Shown: positions 17,495-26,203, numbered from the stretch's first letter. The stretch: 64,000 bases of DNA from Streptomyces spiramyceticus (GCF_028807635.1 NZ_JARBAX010000001.1:4141501-4205500); one strand, 5' to 3'. Notes: generated by a model from the sequence alone, not told the origin. Program-made: numbers and translations.

Positions 17495-17767
17495 ATGTCG
17501 ACTACTCCTCCTTCGCACCCGGACCGCTACACGGTGGAGATCAAGCCCCGCGCGGCCGACGCCGACGGCCACCCCAATCACGGAGCCACGCTGCGCACGG
17601 CGGTGGTGGAGGCGACGGGGAGGACGGGCGAGAGTGGCTACCCGCGCTATGAGGGGGAGGGGGTGCAGGCGGAGATCGACCCCGAGACTCGTACGGTCGA
17701 AGCGATCACCTTGGACGGCGAGGAGCTGCCGTACGGGTGGATGGCGGAGTTGTCGGGCGGAACGTGA
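17495..17767 (+). CDS. Conserved small hypothetical protein
   Basis: 90 residues, soluble, acidic, with no signal peptide or membrane segment (MSTTPPSHPDRYTVEIKPRA at the start; EIDPETRTVEAITLDGEELP near the end). A TAGCGT -10-like hexamer lies 6 nt before the ATG, which fits a leaderless transcript. It follows the LysR gene by 47 bp and is convergent with the hydrolase gene. No function can be read. Confidence 0.6.
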   Translation: MSTTPPSHPDRYTVEIKPRAADADGHPNHGATLRTAVVEATGRTGESGYPRYEGEGVQAEIDPETRTVEAITLDGEELPYGWMAELSGGT

Positions 17768-17783
17768 GGGGCTTTCTGTTCCC

Positions 17784-18569
17784 CTACCGCTGCAGCGCCC
17801 GCCCGAAGCCCGCGGCCAGAGGCATCCGCAGCCCCAGCGGCGGCGGCGCCGCCAGCGCATCCGCCACCGGCCGCGCGTACCCGCGCCCGAACAGCGCCCC
17901 CAGCACAAAGTCGGACGCCAGCGCCAGTACCTCCGGCCGGTGCTGGCGCAGAGCGTGGCCGTCCGAGTGGACCTCGAAGCGGCACGTGTCGCGGTTGACC
18001 TTCTTGGCCCGCGCCGCGAGCCGGTACGACAGCTCCGGGTCCGTACGTTCGTCGTTGGTTCCGTGCACGATCAGCACATGCCGCCCCGCAAGCTGCTTCA
18101 CCGGCTCCGGCTCCGCCGCGACGTCGTCCTCCGGCAGCCACGGCGCCACAGCCAGCACCGAGTTGACCGCCGGGTGCCCCGCCGCGTGCAGTGCGGCCCG
18201 GCCACCCATGTCGATCCCCGCGAGGCACACAGGTACGTCGCCGTAGCGCCGTACGACCTCGTCCGCCGCCCACTTCGCATCCGCGGCGAGCTGTGCGTCC
18301 GTCCCGTTCCAGCCCCGGCTGCGGTACCGCACGACGTGCGCGGCCAGCCCGTCCGTGCGCCCTGCCCCGGCCAGGCTCCGGGCCAGCGGAAGTGCGCCGG
18401 CGTAGGCGAAGGGGGACGGCTTGCGTGCCGAGAGGGACTCGCCCGCGGGAAGCAGCAGTACTACGGCGTTGACGCTGCCGTTGACGCTGCCCCTGCTCCT
18501 GTTGCCCCCGGCAGCCCCGTAAGCCCGTCCGAGGCGGGGCTCCGGAAGCGGGATTGCTTGCTGTGCCAT
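17784..18569 (-). CDS. Alpha/beta hydrolase-fold protein with Asp at the nucleophile position
   Basis: 261 residues of alpha/beta hydrolase type, related to dienelactone hydrolase-like proteins. Strand/oxyanion region VVLLLPAGE. The nucleophile elbow reads CLAGIDMGGRAALH, so the usual Ser/Cys of GxSxG is Asp. The later acid and His regions are VLIVHGTNDERTDPE (Asp) and FEVHSDGHALRQHRPEV (His). An Asp nucleophile occurs in haloalkane dehalogenases and epoxide hydrolases, so it may be active or a non-catalytic relative. It is divergent from add with ~100 bp between them, but no functional link to adenosine is evident. Confidence 0.75.
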   Translation of the reverse strand: MAQQAIPLPEPRLGRAYGAAGGNRSRGSVNGSVNAVVLLLPAGESLSARKPSPFAYAGALPLARSLAGAGRTDGLAAHVVRYRSRGWNGTDAQLAADAKWAADEVVRRYGDVPVCLAGIDMGGRAALHAAGHPAVNSVLAVAPWLPEDDVAAEPEPVKQLAGRHVLIVHGTNDERTDPELSYRLAARAKKVNRDTCRFEVHSDGHALRQHRPEVLALASDFVLGALFGRGYARPVADALAAPPPLGLRMPLAAGFGRALQR

Positions 18570-18644
18570 GACAGAACAGTCTCAGAAGCCCAGGTGTACT
18601 CCACCCGTCCGCACGGTCACTGTTACGTATCGACAGGAGGCGAT

Positions 18645-18656
18645 CTACGCGCGTAG
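18645..18656. promoter_or_regulatory. Palindromic operator CTACGCGCGTAG, add promoter
   Basis: Perfect 12-bp palindrome 16 bp upstream of the add ATG. TAGAGT at 18661-18666, six nt before the ATG, is a likely -10 of a leaderless promoter, so the palindrome would lie just upstream of it in the spacer. The same 12-mer occurs upstream of deoC and deoD. Central CG symmetry is common in LacI-family operators, but the regulator is not identified. Confidence 0.75.
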
Positions 18657-18672
18657 GCATTAGAGTGCGCAG

Positions 18673-19827
18673 ATGACGAGCGAGACCCCGAACACCCCGA
18701 CCGCGGACCAGATCCGCCGCGCCCCGAAGGTGCTGCTCCACGACCACCTCGACGGTGGTCTGCGGCCCGGCACGATCATTGATCTCGCCCGCGAGGCGGG
18801 TTACGAGGCACTCCCGGAGACCGACGCCGACAAGCTCGGCATCTGGTTCCGCGAGGCGGCCGACTCCGGATCCCTGCCCCGCTATCTGGAGACCTTCGCG
18901 CACACCTGCGCCGTCATGCAGACGCGTGACGCGCTCATCCGCGTCGCCGCGGAGTGCGCCGAGGACCTCGCCGAGGACGGTGTCGTCTACGCCGAGATCC
19001 GGTACGCACCCGAGCAGCACCTCGAAAACGGCCTGACCCTCGAAGAGGTCGTCGAGGCCGTCAACGAGGGCTTCAGGGAGGGCGAGCGCCGCGCGAAGGC
19101 GAACGGCCACCGCATCCGCGTCGGCGCCCTGCTGACCGCCATGCGGCACGCCGCCCGCGCCCTCGAAATCGCCGAACTCGCCAACCGCTACCGCGACCAG
19201 GGCGTCACCGGCTTCGACATCGCGGGCGCCGAGGCGGGCTTCCCGCCCACCCGCCACCTCGACGCCTTCGAGTACCTCAAGCGCGAGAACAACCACTTCA
19301 CGATCCACGCGGGCGAGGCCTTCGGCCTGCCGTCGATCTGGCAGGCCCTCCAGTGGTGCGGCGCCGACCGGCTCGGCCACGGTGTGCGCATCATCGACGA
19401 CATCCAGGTCGCGGAGGACGGCAGCATCCAGCTGGGCCGCCTCGCCTCGTACGTGCGCGACAAGCGCATCCCGCTGGAGATGTGCCCCACGTCGAACCTC
19501 CAGACGGGCGCCGCGGACTCGTACGCCGCCCACCCGATCGGCCTGCTGCGCAAGCTGCACTTCCGGACCACGGTGAACACCGACAACCGGCTCATGAGCG
19601 GTACCAGCATGAGCCGCGAATTCGAGCACCTGGTCGATGCTTTCGGTTACACGCTCGACGACATGCAGTGGTTCACAGTCAATGCGATGAAGTCGGCATT
19701 CATTCCTTTCGACGAACGACTCGCCATGATCAATGACGTGATTAAGCCCGGATATGCCGAGCTGAAATCCGAATGGCTGTTCCGTCAGACCGCCACGACC
19801 AGCGGTTCTTCCTCGTTCGGAGGCTGA
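18673..19827 (+). CDS. add: Adenosine deaminase
   Basis: Hydrolyses adenosine/deoxyadenosine to inosine/deoxyinosine in purine salvage. 384 residues, full length. Zinc site: [14 protein letters not shown] (two His), [10 protein letters not shown] (His, catalytic Glu) and the Asp in [28 protein letters not shown] carries the catalytic His, and [12 protein letters not shown] and [11 protein letters not shown] are substrate-site regions. It probably starts at ATG 18673 with a leaderless transcript (TAGAGT 6 nt upstream). The palindromic operator upstream links it to deoC and deoD. Confidence 0.96.
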   Translation: MTSETPNTPTADQIRRAPKVLLHDHLDGGLRPGTIIDLAREAGYEALPETDADKLGIWFREAADSGSLPRYLETFAHTCAVMQTRDALIRVAAECAEDLAEDGVVYAEIRYAPEQHLENGLTLEEVVEAVNEGFREGERRAKANGHRIRVGALLTAMRHAARALEIAELANRYRDQGVTGFDIAGAEAGFPPTRHLDAFEYLKRENNHFTIHAGEAFGLPSIWQALQWCGADRLGHGVRIIDDIQVAEDGSIQLGRLASYVRDKRIPLEMCPTSNLQTGAADSYAAHPIGLLRKLHFRTTVNTDNRLMSGTSMSREFEHLVDAFGYTLDDMQWFTVNAMKSAFIPFDERLAMINDVIKPGYAELKSEWLFRQTATTSGSSSFGG

Positions 19828-19843
19828 TCGCACCTATAGTAAG

Positions 19844-19876
19844 GCGGCCGGGAAGGGCATTTCCTGGCCGCTTTTC
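19844..19876 (+). terminator. Rho-independent terminator of add
   Basis: 11-bp stem GCGGCCGGGAA / TTCCTGGCCGC (one G-T pair) with a 6-nt loop and a TTTT run, 17 bp after the add stop. Confidence 0.88.
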
Positions 19877-19952
19877 TGTGTTTGCAGGCGGCATGATTGC
19901 CTGGCTAGCTTGCAGAGCCGCTCACAATCCCCGTCGCAAGGACATTTCTTCC

Positions 19953-20264
19953 ATGAAGCAGTCTGCTGCCAAGACTCTCGGCGTCGCCGCCCTGGGTGCC
20001 GCCTTCGCCGCTGCCGCCGCCGGCAGCGCCACCGCCGCCCCGGCGGTCCCGGACGCGCCGTCCGCGCTGAACACGATGACCAGCACGGTGCCCGTCGGGA
20101 CGGCGACCGCGCTTCTTCCCCCCGGCGCCGCCGAGGGCCTGGCGGCCGGTCAGGAGGGGCTCGGTCGGGGCCTCTCCCACCTTCCTGTGAATCTTCCTCT
20201 GAACGAGCGGGGTGGCGTCCTGGTCGGCGGCCTTCCCGTCGGGCTGCCCGTCGTCGGAGGCTGA
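19953..20264 (+). CDS. Small secreted protein, unknown function
   Basis: 103 residues with a classic signal peptide (MKQSAAKTLGVAALGAAFAA, cleavage near ATA-APA). The mature part is Pro/Gly/Val rich without cysteines (TVPVGTATALLPPG; LPVNLPLNERGGVLVGGLPV). AAGGA lies ~11 nt upstream of the ATG. It is isolated between the add terminator and a convergent PspC gene. Its look resembles the small cell-surface proteins common in streptomycetes, but no family can be named. Confidence 0.7.
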   Translation: MKQSAAKTLGVAALGAAFAAAAAGSATAAPAVPDAPSALNTMTSTVPVGTATALLPPGAAEGLAAGQEGLGRGLSHLPVNLPLNERGGVLVGGLPVGLPVVGG

Positions 20265-20298
20265 TTCACCGCACGTCACCCGTACACGGCATGCAGAA

Positions 20299-20328
20299 GG
20301 GGCGCCACCGGATTCCGGTGAGCGCCCC
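20299..20328. terminator. Bidirectional hairpin between convergent genes
   Basis: GGGGCGC-CACCGG pairs with CCGGTG-A-GCGCCCC (13 bp, one bulged A) around a 3-nt loop. It lies between the secreted-protein gene (+) and the PspC gene (-), so it can serve both. No T-run. Confidence 0.7.
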
Positions 20329-20367
20329 TCGGCGTCGGAGTGCGGGACTGCGTACGGACTACACGGA

Positions 20368-20568
20368 CTACCAGGCGGTCGTCGCGGTCTTCTCGCCCGG
20401 CAGGAACACCCACAGCGCCAGGTACAGCAGGAACTGCGGGCCGGGCAGCAGGCACGAGACCAGGAAGATCACCCGCATCGTGCTCGCGGAGGTACCGAAG
20501 CGCCGTGCCAGCGCAGCGCACACTCCGCCGATCATTCGGCCGTTACGGGGGCGGACAAGGGCGGTCAT
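20368..20568 (-). CDS. PspC-domain small membrane protein
   Basis: 66 residues consisting of a single PspC domain: LVRPRNGRMIGGVCAALARRFG, then TMRVIFLVSCLLPGPQFLLYLALWVFLP with one membrane segment. PspC proteins are linked to envelope stress signalling. This is the minimal form seen singly in actinobacteria, with no sensor kinase domain. GAGGAG lies 7 nt before the ATG. A longer reading frame continues upstream, but the domain and the SD fix this start. Confidence 0.85.
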   Translation of the reverse strand: MTALVRPRNGRMIGGVCAALARRFGTSASTMRVIFLVSCLLPGPQFLLYLALWVFLPGEKTATTAW

Positions 20569-20660
20569 GGCGGGCTCCTCGCGAGCTGGTCCGGGGGTCA
20601 CTTCCGGTGTGCCTCCCGATGCCTCAATACTGCTCCCGGAGACCCCCGCGGGGCGTCGCT

Positions 20661-21263
20661 CTACGGGGCGATCCCGACCCTGGGAATCGTCGGGGTACGC
20701 CCCTGAGACACCTCGTCCCCCCTCAGCGCCCGGCCTCGCCCCCGCCGCTGCCGGCGTCGGCGCCGCAGCCGCGCCCGCCCCGCCGGTACGACCGTCAGGT
20801 GCGCCAGCGCCACCCCGGCCGCGTTCAGCAGCACCGAGTCCACGTCGACGACCTGTCCCGGCACCCCGGTCTGAAGCAGCTCGATCCCGAGCGAGACCAG
20901 CGTCCCGGCCGCGACCGTACGTACCAGCGAGGCCACCGGCGAGACGAACAGCCTGCCCCCGGCCATGGGCAGCAGTACGCCCAGCGGCGCGAGCAGCAGC
21001 AGCCCCTCGCAGATGCGGCGCGCGGCCTCGGCGGGGCCGAGCGCCAGGTCCGCCTTTATGCCGGCCAGCGGATGGAAGTTCGGCGCGGTGATCCACGGAA
21101 CGTCCAGGGGCCGAAGCGTCAGCCACCCGACGAGCAGCAGATGCGCGAGGAGGAGGAGACCTCCGGCGACGCGGAAGCGAATGATGACGGCGCTGCCGTC
21201 CGAGCCATGACGCACGCCCCACAAGACGCGCCTACCGGCGGGATCGGTTCCGCCATGTTCCAC
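20661..21263 (-). CDS. VanZ-family membrane protein
   Basis: About 200 residues with four to five membrane segments in VanZ-like order: LLLLAHLLLVGWLTLRPLD, NFHPLAGI (a conserved NxxPF-type region), ICEGLLLLAPLGVLLPM, then SLGIELLQTGVPGQVVDVDSVLLNAAGVALA, the family signature. The C-terminal tail is Arg-rich. In VanA operons VanZ gives low-level teicoplanin resistance. Chromosomal homologues are mostly uncharacterised. The GTG at 21263 is the longest start. A start nearer VIIRFRV is also possible. It follows the afsQ lipoprotein gene on the same strand with a ~50 bp gap. Confidence 0.8.
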   Translation of the reverse strand: MEHGGTDPAGRRVLWGVRHGSDGSAVIIRFRVAGGLLLLAHLLLVGWLTLRPLDVPWITAPNFHPLAGIKADLALGPAEAARRICEGLLLLAPLGVLLPMAGGRLFVSPVASLVRTVAAGTLVSLGIELLQTGVPGQVVDVDSVLLNAAGVALAHLTVVPAGRARLRRRRRQRRGRGRALRGDEVSQGRTPTIPRVGIAP

Positions 21264-21311
21264 GGTGTGAGGAACAACAGTTGAGGTGCCACCGTGCCGT
21301 CGTGCCGCCGC

Positions 21312-21953
21312 TCAGCGCGACGGGCGGGTCTCACCCACCGTCGGAACGGCGTCCGGCCGGTCCTTGAGCGCCGACGTGCACTGATAGCCGCGCGCGGGGT
21401 CGTCGGAAGGCCCGCCGAGGATCACGGCCCCGTCGGACCCGGACGCCGCACTGTCCGCGTACGTGCAGACAATCTGCGCCAGCGCATGCGTGGGCAGATC
21501 CTCGGGCTGGCTGCTCAGCCGCAGCGTGTTCTTCGCATCGCCCTTTCGCGGACCGGAAACCGCCAGTGTGTCCCGTACGACCGTGGTGAAACCGGCCTGC
21601 CTCTCCTCGGCCGAAGGCTCCCTCTGGAGCTCGTCGAGGAGCGTCTGCGCGACCCGCACCCGGTCCGACATCAGCTTTTCCTCGGGTATCCGCACCGCCC
21701 GGTCCACCGAGACCAGCTGAGCCCCGCAGACCAGGTACACCTCAAGCGGAATGCCCGGCGTCGACTGCGTGGCGATGTCCTCCGGCGCCAGCTCGCACGG
21801 CACCCTCGACGGGGCAGCGCCCGCGTCGACCGGCACCGACGTCGTCCGGATGCCGCAGCCGGCCAGGGCGGCGCAGAGCACGGCGAGGCCCGTGACGGAG
21901 CCCAGCCGCCTGCGTCGCGTCCCGCTCTCCGCGGCTGTCACTGCTCTTCGCAT
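21312..21953 (-). CDS. afsQ3: Lipoprotein of the AfsQ operon
   Basis: 213 residues. The signal peptide ends in lipobox LAGC (VLCAALAGCGIRT), so it is probably a membrane-anchored lipoprotein outside the cell. The mature region has two further Cys-containing segments (PCELAPEDI, VYLVCGAQLVSVDRAV) and YQCTSALKDRPD. It overlaps the 3' end of the afsQ2-type kinase gene by 16 bp, so the two are co-translated. That fits a sensory or accessory role for the AfsQ system, as known for the third gene of the S. coelicolor afsQ operon. It resembles GerMN-like lipoproteins only loosely. Confidence 0.8.
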   Translation of the reverse strand: MRRAVTAAESGTRRRRLGSVTGLAVLCAALAGCGIRTTSVPVDAGAAPSRVPCELAPEDIATQSTPGIPLEVYLVCGAQLVSVDRAVRIPEEKLMSDRVRVAQTLLDELQREPSAEERQAGFTTVVRDTLAVSGPRKGDAKNTLRLSSQPEDLPTHALAQIVCTYADSAASGSDGAVILGGPSDDPARGYQCTSALKDRPDAVPTVGETRPSR

Positions 21954-23473
21954 TCCTCCCCCTCTCTCAAGCCGTCGTCCTCTCCTTCGTCCGCCGCCTG
22001 CGACACATCGAGCGGCAGCCGCAGTACGAACACCGCGCCGCCCTCCTCCGAGTTGGACGCCGTGATGTCGCCGCCGTGAATGTGCGCGTTCTCCATCGCG
22101 ATGGACAGGCCGAGCCCGCTGCCCTCGGAACGGGGCCGCGACGCGCTCGCCTTGTAGAAGCGGTCGAAAACATGCGGCAGTACGTCCTCGGGGATGCCCG
22201 GGCCGTGGTCCCGTACCTCGATGACCAGCTCATGATCGACGGGCCGCACGGACACCCGTACCGGCGAACCGCCGTGCTTCAGCGCGTTGCCGATCAGATT
22301 CGCCAGGATCACATCCAGCCGGCGCGGGTCGAGCCGCGCCATGATGCCGCGCTCGGCGTCGAGATCCACCGCGTCCAGCCAGGCGCGGGCGTCGATGCAG
22401 GCGGTCACCTGGTCCGCGACATCGACGTCGTCGAGGACGAGACGGGCCGTACCCGCGTCGAAGCGGGTCACCTCCATCAGGTTCTCCACCAGGTCGTTGA
22501 GCCGCCGCGTCTCGCTCACCACCAGATGTACGGCGGGTGCGATCATCGGGTCGAGGTTGTCCGCCTCGTCCTCCAGGACCTCCGCCACTGCCGTGATCGC
22601 GGTGAGCGGCGTCCGCAGTTCGTGCGACATGTCGGCGACGAAGCGGCGGCTCGACTCCTCCCGCGCGCTCATGTCGGCGACCTTCTTCTCCAACGACTCG
22701 GCGGTCCTGTTGAACGTCCGTGACAGATCGGCCAGTTCGTCCGTGCCCGACACCCGCAGCCGCGTGTCGAGCTTCCCCTCACCGAGCTGCCGCGCCGCGT
22801 CCCCGAGCCGCTGCACAGGCTTGAGCACCGTCGTCGCCGCCGCCTGCGCGAGCAGCGCGGAGCCGAGCAGCGCGAGGGCGGTGGCGATCGCGAGGGACCA
22901 GGCGAGCGAGTTGAGGTCGGCGCGCTCCTGCTCCAGGGAAGTCAGCATGTAACCGGTCGGCCCGCCGCCGATGACCTTCGTACCGGCCACCAGGAACGGC
23001 TTGTCCTTCGGGCTTATGCGCAGCCAGTACAGGTGGTACGCATAGTCGTTCGCGTCCGTGACCTTCTGCCTGCGGTTCACCGCGTCCTGAAGCTCCTGCG
23101 GTACGTCTTCGAGCGTGAAGGCGTCGATGTCCGAGTTGCCGACGATGGGCTTGCCCGCCGCCCGCTGGTCGACGAGCAGCACGCTGTAACCGGGGCCGCT
23201 GCTGGCCGCCATCTGCGCGGCCGCGGCCTGGAGTTCGGACTGGGTCGGGCGTATCGGCAGGGTGGCAGCGCGGTTCTGCATCTCCTGCCGGAAGTCGTTC
23301 AGCGCGGCGTCCTGCGTACGCGTCAGCACCGCCTCGCGGTTGAGCCAGTACGCGATGGCGGACGCGGAGACGGCGGCGGTCAGCGCCACCAGGGCGAACA
23401 CGACGACGAGCCGCAGCCGCAGACTGGTCCAGCGCAGCCCCGCCAGCAGCGCGCGCCTGGGGGCGGCACTCAC
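21938..23473 (-). CDS. afsQ2: Sensor histidine kinase AfsQ2
   Basis: Membrane kinase of the AfsQ two-component system, which in S. coelicolor controls antibiotic output and nitrogen/carbon responses. 511 residues: TM1 near residues 12-35, an extracytoplasmic sensor (to ~210), TM2 (LAWSLAIATALALLGSALLA), HAMP (KPVQRLGDAARQLGEGKL), H-box FVADMSHELRTPLT, N-box NLIGNALKHGG, G1 DHGPGIPEDV, F-box DRFYKAS, G2 GSGLGLSIA. The GTG start overlaps the afsQ1 TGA by four bases (GTGA), so translation is coupled. The acidic tail (EGEDDGLREGEECEEQ) overlaps the lipoprotein gene. Confidence 0.93.
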   Translation of the reverse strand: MSAAPRRALLAGLRWTSLRLRLVVVFALVALTAAVSASAIAYWLNREAVLTRTQDAALNDFRQEMQNRAATLPIRPTQSELQAAAAQMAASSGPGYSVLLVDQRAAGKPIVGNSDIDAFTLEDVPQELQDAVNRRQKVTDANDYAYHLYWLRISPKDKPFLVAGTKVIGGGPTGYMLTSLEQERADLNSLAWSLAIATALALLGSALLAQAAATTVLKPVQRLGDAARQLGEGKLDTRLRVSGTDELADLSRTFNRTAESLEKKVADMSAREESSRRFVADMSHELRTPLTAITAVAEVLEDEADNLDPMIAPAVHLVVSETRRLNDLVENLMEVTRFDAGTARLVLDDVDVADQVTACIDARAWLDAVDLDAERGIMARLDPRRLDVILANLIGNALKHGGSPVRVSVRPVDHELVIEVRDHGPGIPEDVLPHVFDRFYKASASRPRSEGSGLGLSIAMENAHIHGGDITASNSEEGGAVFVLRLPLDVSQAADEGEDDGLREGEECEEQ

Positions 23474-24156
23474 GAAGGTGTGTCCAGCCGGTAACCGACA
23501 CCCCGGACGGTACGGATGAGAGTCGGCGACGACGGTACGTCCTCGACCTTGGCCCGCAGCCGCTGCACGCAGGCGTCGACCAGCCGCGAGTCGCCGAGGT
23601 AGTCGTGCTCCCACACCAGGCGCAGCAACTGCTGCCGCGACAGGGCCTGCCCGGGTCTGCGGCTGAGCTCCAGGAGCAGCCGCAGCTCGGTCGGCGTGAG
23701 CTGCAGGTCCTCGCCGTTCTTGGTGACCGTCATGGCAGAACGGTCGATGGTCACATTGCCGAAGACCGCCGCGTCGTTGGCCTCCCGCTCGCCGCGACGC
23801 AGTACCGCGCGGATGCGGGCGTCGAGCACCCGGCCCTGGACGGGCTTGACGACGTAATCGTCCGCGCCCGACTCCAGGCCGACCACGACGTCGATGTCGT
23901 CGCTGCGCGCGGTCAGCAGAATGATGGGCAATTGGTCGGTACGCCTGATGCGCCGGCACACCTCGAATCCGTCGATGCCGGGCAGCATCACGTCCAGCAC
24001 AATCAGATCCGGCCGCTGCTCGCGCAGCAGTTTCAGGCCGTCCTCTCCCGTCGCCGCGGTGGCCACTCGGTGGCCCTGGCGTGACAGCGAGAGTTCGAGG
24101 GCCGTGCGGATGGCGTCGTCGTCCTCGATCAGCAACAGGAAAGGCACAGAGGTCAT
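23470..24156 (-). CDS. afsQ1: Response regulator AfsQ1
   Basis: OmpR/PhoB-type regulator, 228 residues. Receiver domain: FLLLIEDDDAIR (acidic pocket), LIVLDVMLPG (phospho-Asp), PIILLTARS (Thr), DYVVKPV (Lys). The C-terminal winged helix is LQLTPTELRLLLELSRRPGQALSRQQLLRLVW, ending LIRTVRGVGYRLD. It is divergent from sigQ, with an exact AfsQ1-type box between them. The identification as AfsQ1 rests on the conserved set afsQ1-afsQ2-lipoprotein plus divergent sigQ. Confidence 0.94.
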   Translation of the reverse strand: MTSVPFLLLIEDDDAIRTALELSLSRQGHRVATAATGEDGLKLLREQRPDLIVLDVMLPGIDGFEVCRRIRRTDQLPIILLTARSDDIDVVVGLESGADDYVVKPVQGRVLDARIRAVLRRGEREANDAAVFGNVTIDRSAMTVTKNGEDLQLTPTELRLLLELSRRPGQALSRQQLLRLVWEHDYLGDSRLVDACVQRLRAKVEDVPSSPTLIRTVRGVGYRLDTPS

Positions 24157-24233
24157 TCTGGCCCATGGGGGAGGAGTACTTCGACATCCCCCAGACTTCG
24201 TCCGGGGGGACCCCCATCCGCGCTCCCATTGCT

Positions 24234-24249
24234 GTGACAGGCCTGTGAC
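24234..24249. promoter_or_regulatory. AfsQ1 box GTGAC-N6-GTGAC
   Basis: Two GTGAC half-sites (24234-24238 and 24245-24249) separated by six bases match the published AfsQ1 consensus GTnAC-n6-GTnAC. It lies between afsQ1 (start 24156) and sigQ (start 24344), so it probably drives sigQ and autoregulation. Confidence 0.82.
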
Positions 24250-24343
24250 AGTCGGCGGACACCGCGATGAAACTGCCCCGGCAAGCTCATTGGCACACGG
24301 ACCGCAACAGACAGCAACGGATTCCACCGACGGGGGGCGCGAG

Positions 24344-25096
24344 ATGAACGCACTGCACAGCACCACCTCCAGCGCAGTTGTCACGCGTCTCCACGACGTC
24401 ACGAGGAACACCGAGAAGTCCGGTGCAGCGAGCTTGCGGGGGTGTGCTCGCGGCACCGGGCGTCAGCGCACGCAGACCATGCATGTGGCTGCGGTGCTCG
24501 ACGCTTCTGTGGGGGGACACGGGGGCCAGGGGGGAACGGCGTACGGGGAGGTCACCGGGGAACGGGCTTCTGTGTCGGAGGCGGAATTCACCGCCTACGT
24601 CCAGGAGCGCCGAGCCTCCCTGTACGCGACCGCCTACCACCTGACCGGCGACCGCTTCGAGGCCGAGGATCTGCTGCAGAGCGCCCTCTTCTCGACGTAC
24701 CGCGCCTGGGACAGGATCAGCGACAAAGCGGCGGTCGGCGGCTATCTGCGCCGCACCATGACGAACCTGCACATCAGCGCCTGGCGCAGGCGCAAGCTCA
24801 ACGAGTACCCGACCGAGGAACTGCCGGAGACGGCGAACGACACGGACGCGATGCGCGGCACCGAACTGCGCGCCGTGCTCTGGCAGGCGCTCGCCCGGCT
24901 GCCCGAACTCCAGCGCACGATGCTGGTCCTCCGCTACTACGAGGGCCGCACCGACCCGGAGATCGCGGACATCCTCGACATCAGTGTCGGCACGGTGAAG
25001 AGCAGCATCTGGCGGTCACTGCGCCGGCTGCGCGAGGACGAGGTCCTCAGCTTCGGCCGTGACGAGGAAGAGTCCTTCGGCGAGCTGGTGGCCTGA
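24344..25096 (+). CDS. sigQ: RNA polymerase sigma factor SigQ (SigE-family ECF)
   Basis: 250 residues. A ~75-residue low-similarity N-terminus precedes the ECF core. Sigma-2: FTAYVQERRASLYATAYHLTGDRFEAEDLLQSALFSTYRAW. Sigma-4: ALARLPELQRTMLVLRYYEGRTDPEIADILDISVGTVKSSIWRSLRRLRED. In S. coelicolor SigQ is divergent from afsQ1, is activated by AfsQ1 and counteracts it. The AfsQ1 box here gives the same picture. ATG 24344 has a G-rich SD (ggggggcgcgag). The first convincing sigma residues begin near 75, so a shorter start cannot be excluded. There is no linked anti-sigma gene. Confidence 0.88.
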   Translation: MNALHSTTSSAVVTRLHDVTRNTEKSGAASLRGCARGTGRQRTQTMHVAAVLDASVGGHGGQGGTAYGEVTGERASVSEAEFTAYVQERRASLYATAYHLTGDRFEAEDLLQSALFSTYRAWDRISDKAAVGGYLRRTMTNLHISAWRRRKLNEYPTEELPETANDTDAMRGTELRAVLWQALARLPELQRTMLVLRYYEGRTDPEIADILDISVGTVKSSIWRSLRRLREDEVLSFGRDEEESFGELVA

Positions 25097-25405
25097 AGGT
25101 ACGGGGGGACACGGGGGACAGGGGGAATCGGGGGAGGAACGGCCGCGGTCTCGGGGGAGACGGCGGCCGGTACGGGGGAAAACGCAGCGGGGCTGGATGG
25201 GCCGGGGGGCCTGTTCGGCCCTGCGGTGCGTTTACGCGGTGCGGTGCGGGGTGCCGGTGCGGGCCGCTGCGCGGGGCTTTCCCCACCCCGCCCCTTCCCG
25301 CTGTGACATTTGCGGCTCCGCCGCGGGCCTCAAACTCCCCCAAGGACTGCGTCCAGGGGGGACCCCCACGGGCTGGGTTTTCCAGCCCGTACGTGCCGCG
25401 GGCCG
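25097..25405. other. Intergenic region without a gene
   Basis: Between sigQ and the convergent uridine kinase. The first ~150 bp are G-rich runs (cgggggac, gggggaac) with no credible frame. The right part holds one copy of the interspersed intergenic element. No further gene was seen. Confidence 0.6.
25328..25391. repeat. Interspersed intergenic element, copy 1
   Basis: Carries the shared core ctcccccaaggactgcgtcc followed by aggggggacccccacgggctgg and a ttttccagccc arm. The core recurs at 32630 and 50588. CTGGG/CCAGC and CCCCC/GGGGG arms make a stem-loop. Confidence 0.8.
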
Positions 25406-26044
25406 CTACGCCGGCTCGCGTGCCGCCGGGGTGCGGTGGCGGCCCGCTGCCGCGGCTGCGAGGCGGCCCAGGGCCTCCTCCTTCGCGCAGGGGTGCGCCC
25501 CCAGCGCCGCCTGACGCTCCACGATGCCGCGCTCCGCCCGCATCAGCCGCCAGCCCCTGCGCAGCAGGAAGGGTACGGATTTGCGGCCCTCCCGCAGATC
25601 CCGGAGCAACCGCCGCCGGAACGTCGTCGCCGGACGCCCCCGCAGACACAGCGCGTCCGCGAGCACGCCGAGCTCCTGGCAGCGCGCAACAATGTCCGCC
25701 GCAAAGATCCCCTCGGCCACGAAGAGCGGTGTGCGCTCTATGTCGAGCGCCTCCCTGTCCACGCGTGCGCTGATGGAGATGTCGTACACGGGGACGGTCG
25801 TACGTCCCGTACGGCACAGTTCCTCGATCGACGCGACGGCGGCGTCCGCGTCCCAGGACAGCGGAGAGTCCCAGTCGATGTCCGTACTACCCGCGACCTG
25901 CGGAAGCGTGGGGTCGTCGCCCTCCTTGTAGAAGTCGTCGAGGCGCAGCACGGGCAGACCCGTGCGGGCGGCGAGCGACGACTTTCCGGAGCCGGAGGGG
26001 CCTGCGAGCAGGACGACGCGAGTGGGTATGGGGGATGAACTCAC
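25406..26044 (-). CDS. Uridine kinase-like P-loop kinase
   Basis: About 212 residues. Walker A LLAGPSGSGKSSLA, then LRLDDFYKEGDDPTLP (substrate-binding DDFY motif of uridine/phosphoribulokinases), IDWDSPLSWD, and FVAEGIFAADIVARC. The C-terminal RRRLLRDLREGRK is a lid-like basic helix. The family phosphorylates uridine/cytidine. This actinobacterial branch is usually called uridine kinase without proof. GTG 26044 is used, but TTG 26053 would add three residues, and no strong SD decides. The position near deoC and deoD fits nucleoside salvage. No palindromic operator was seen in front of it. Confidence 0.82.
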   Translation of the reverse strand: MSSSPIPTRVVLLAGPSGSGKSSLAARTGLPVLRLDDFYKEGDDPTLPQVAGSTDIDWDSPLSWDADAAVASIEELCRTGRTTVPVYDISISARVDREALDIERTPLFVAEGIFAADIVARCQELGVLADALCLRGRPATTFRRRLLRDLREGRKSVPFLLRRGWRLMRAERGIVERQAALGAHPCAKEEALGRLAAAAAGRHRTPAAREPA

Positions 26045-26203
26045 GGGACACAATCATGCGGCATCGAGCCGGTCCTGGGACCCCACCGTGCACCCGCTGG
26101 TGCCGTTGGTATTGAGCATCACATCGCGGCCACGCAGAACATGAGACGACCCCGCCGGTCGGGGGACGGCCCGGCCGGCGAGGTCGTGTCGGTGGGGCTC
26201 CGC

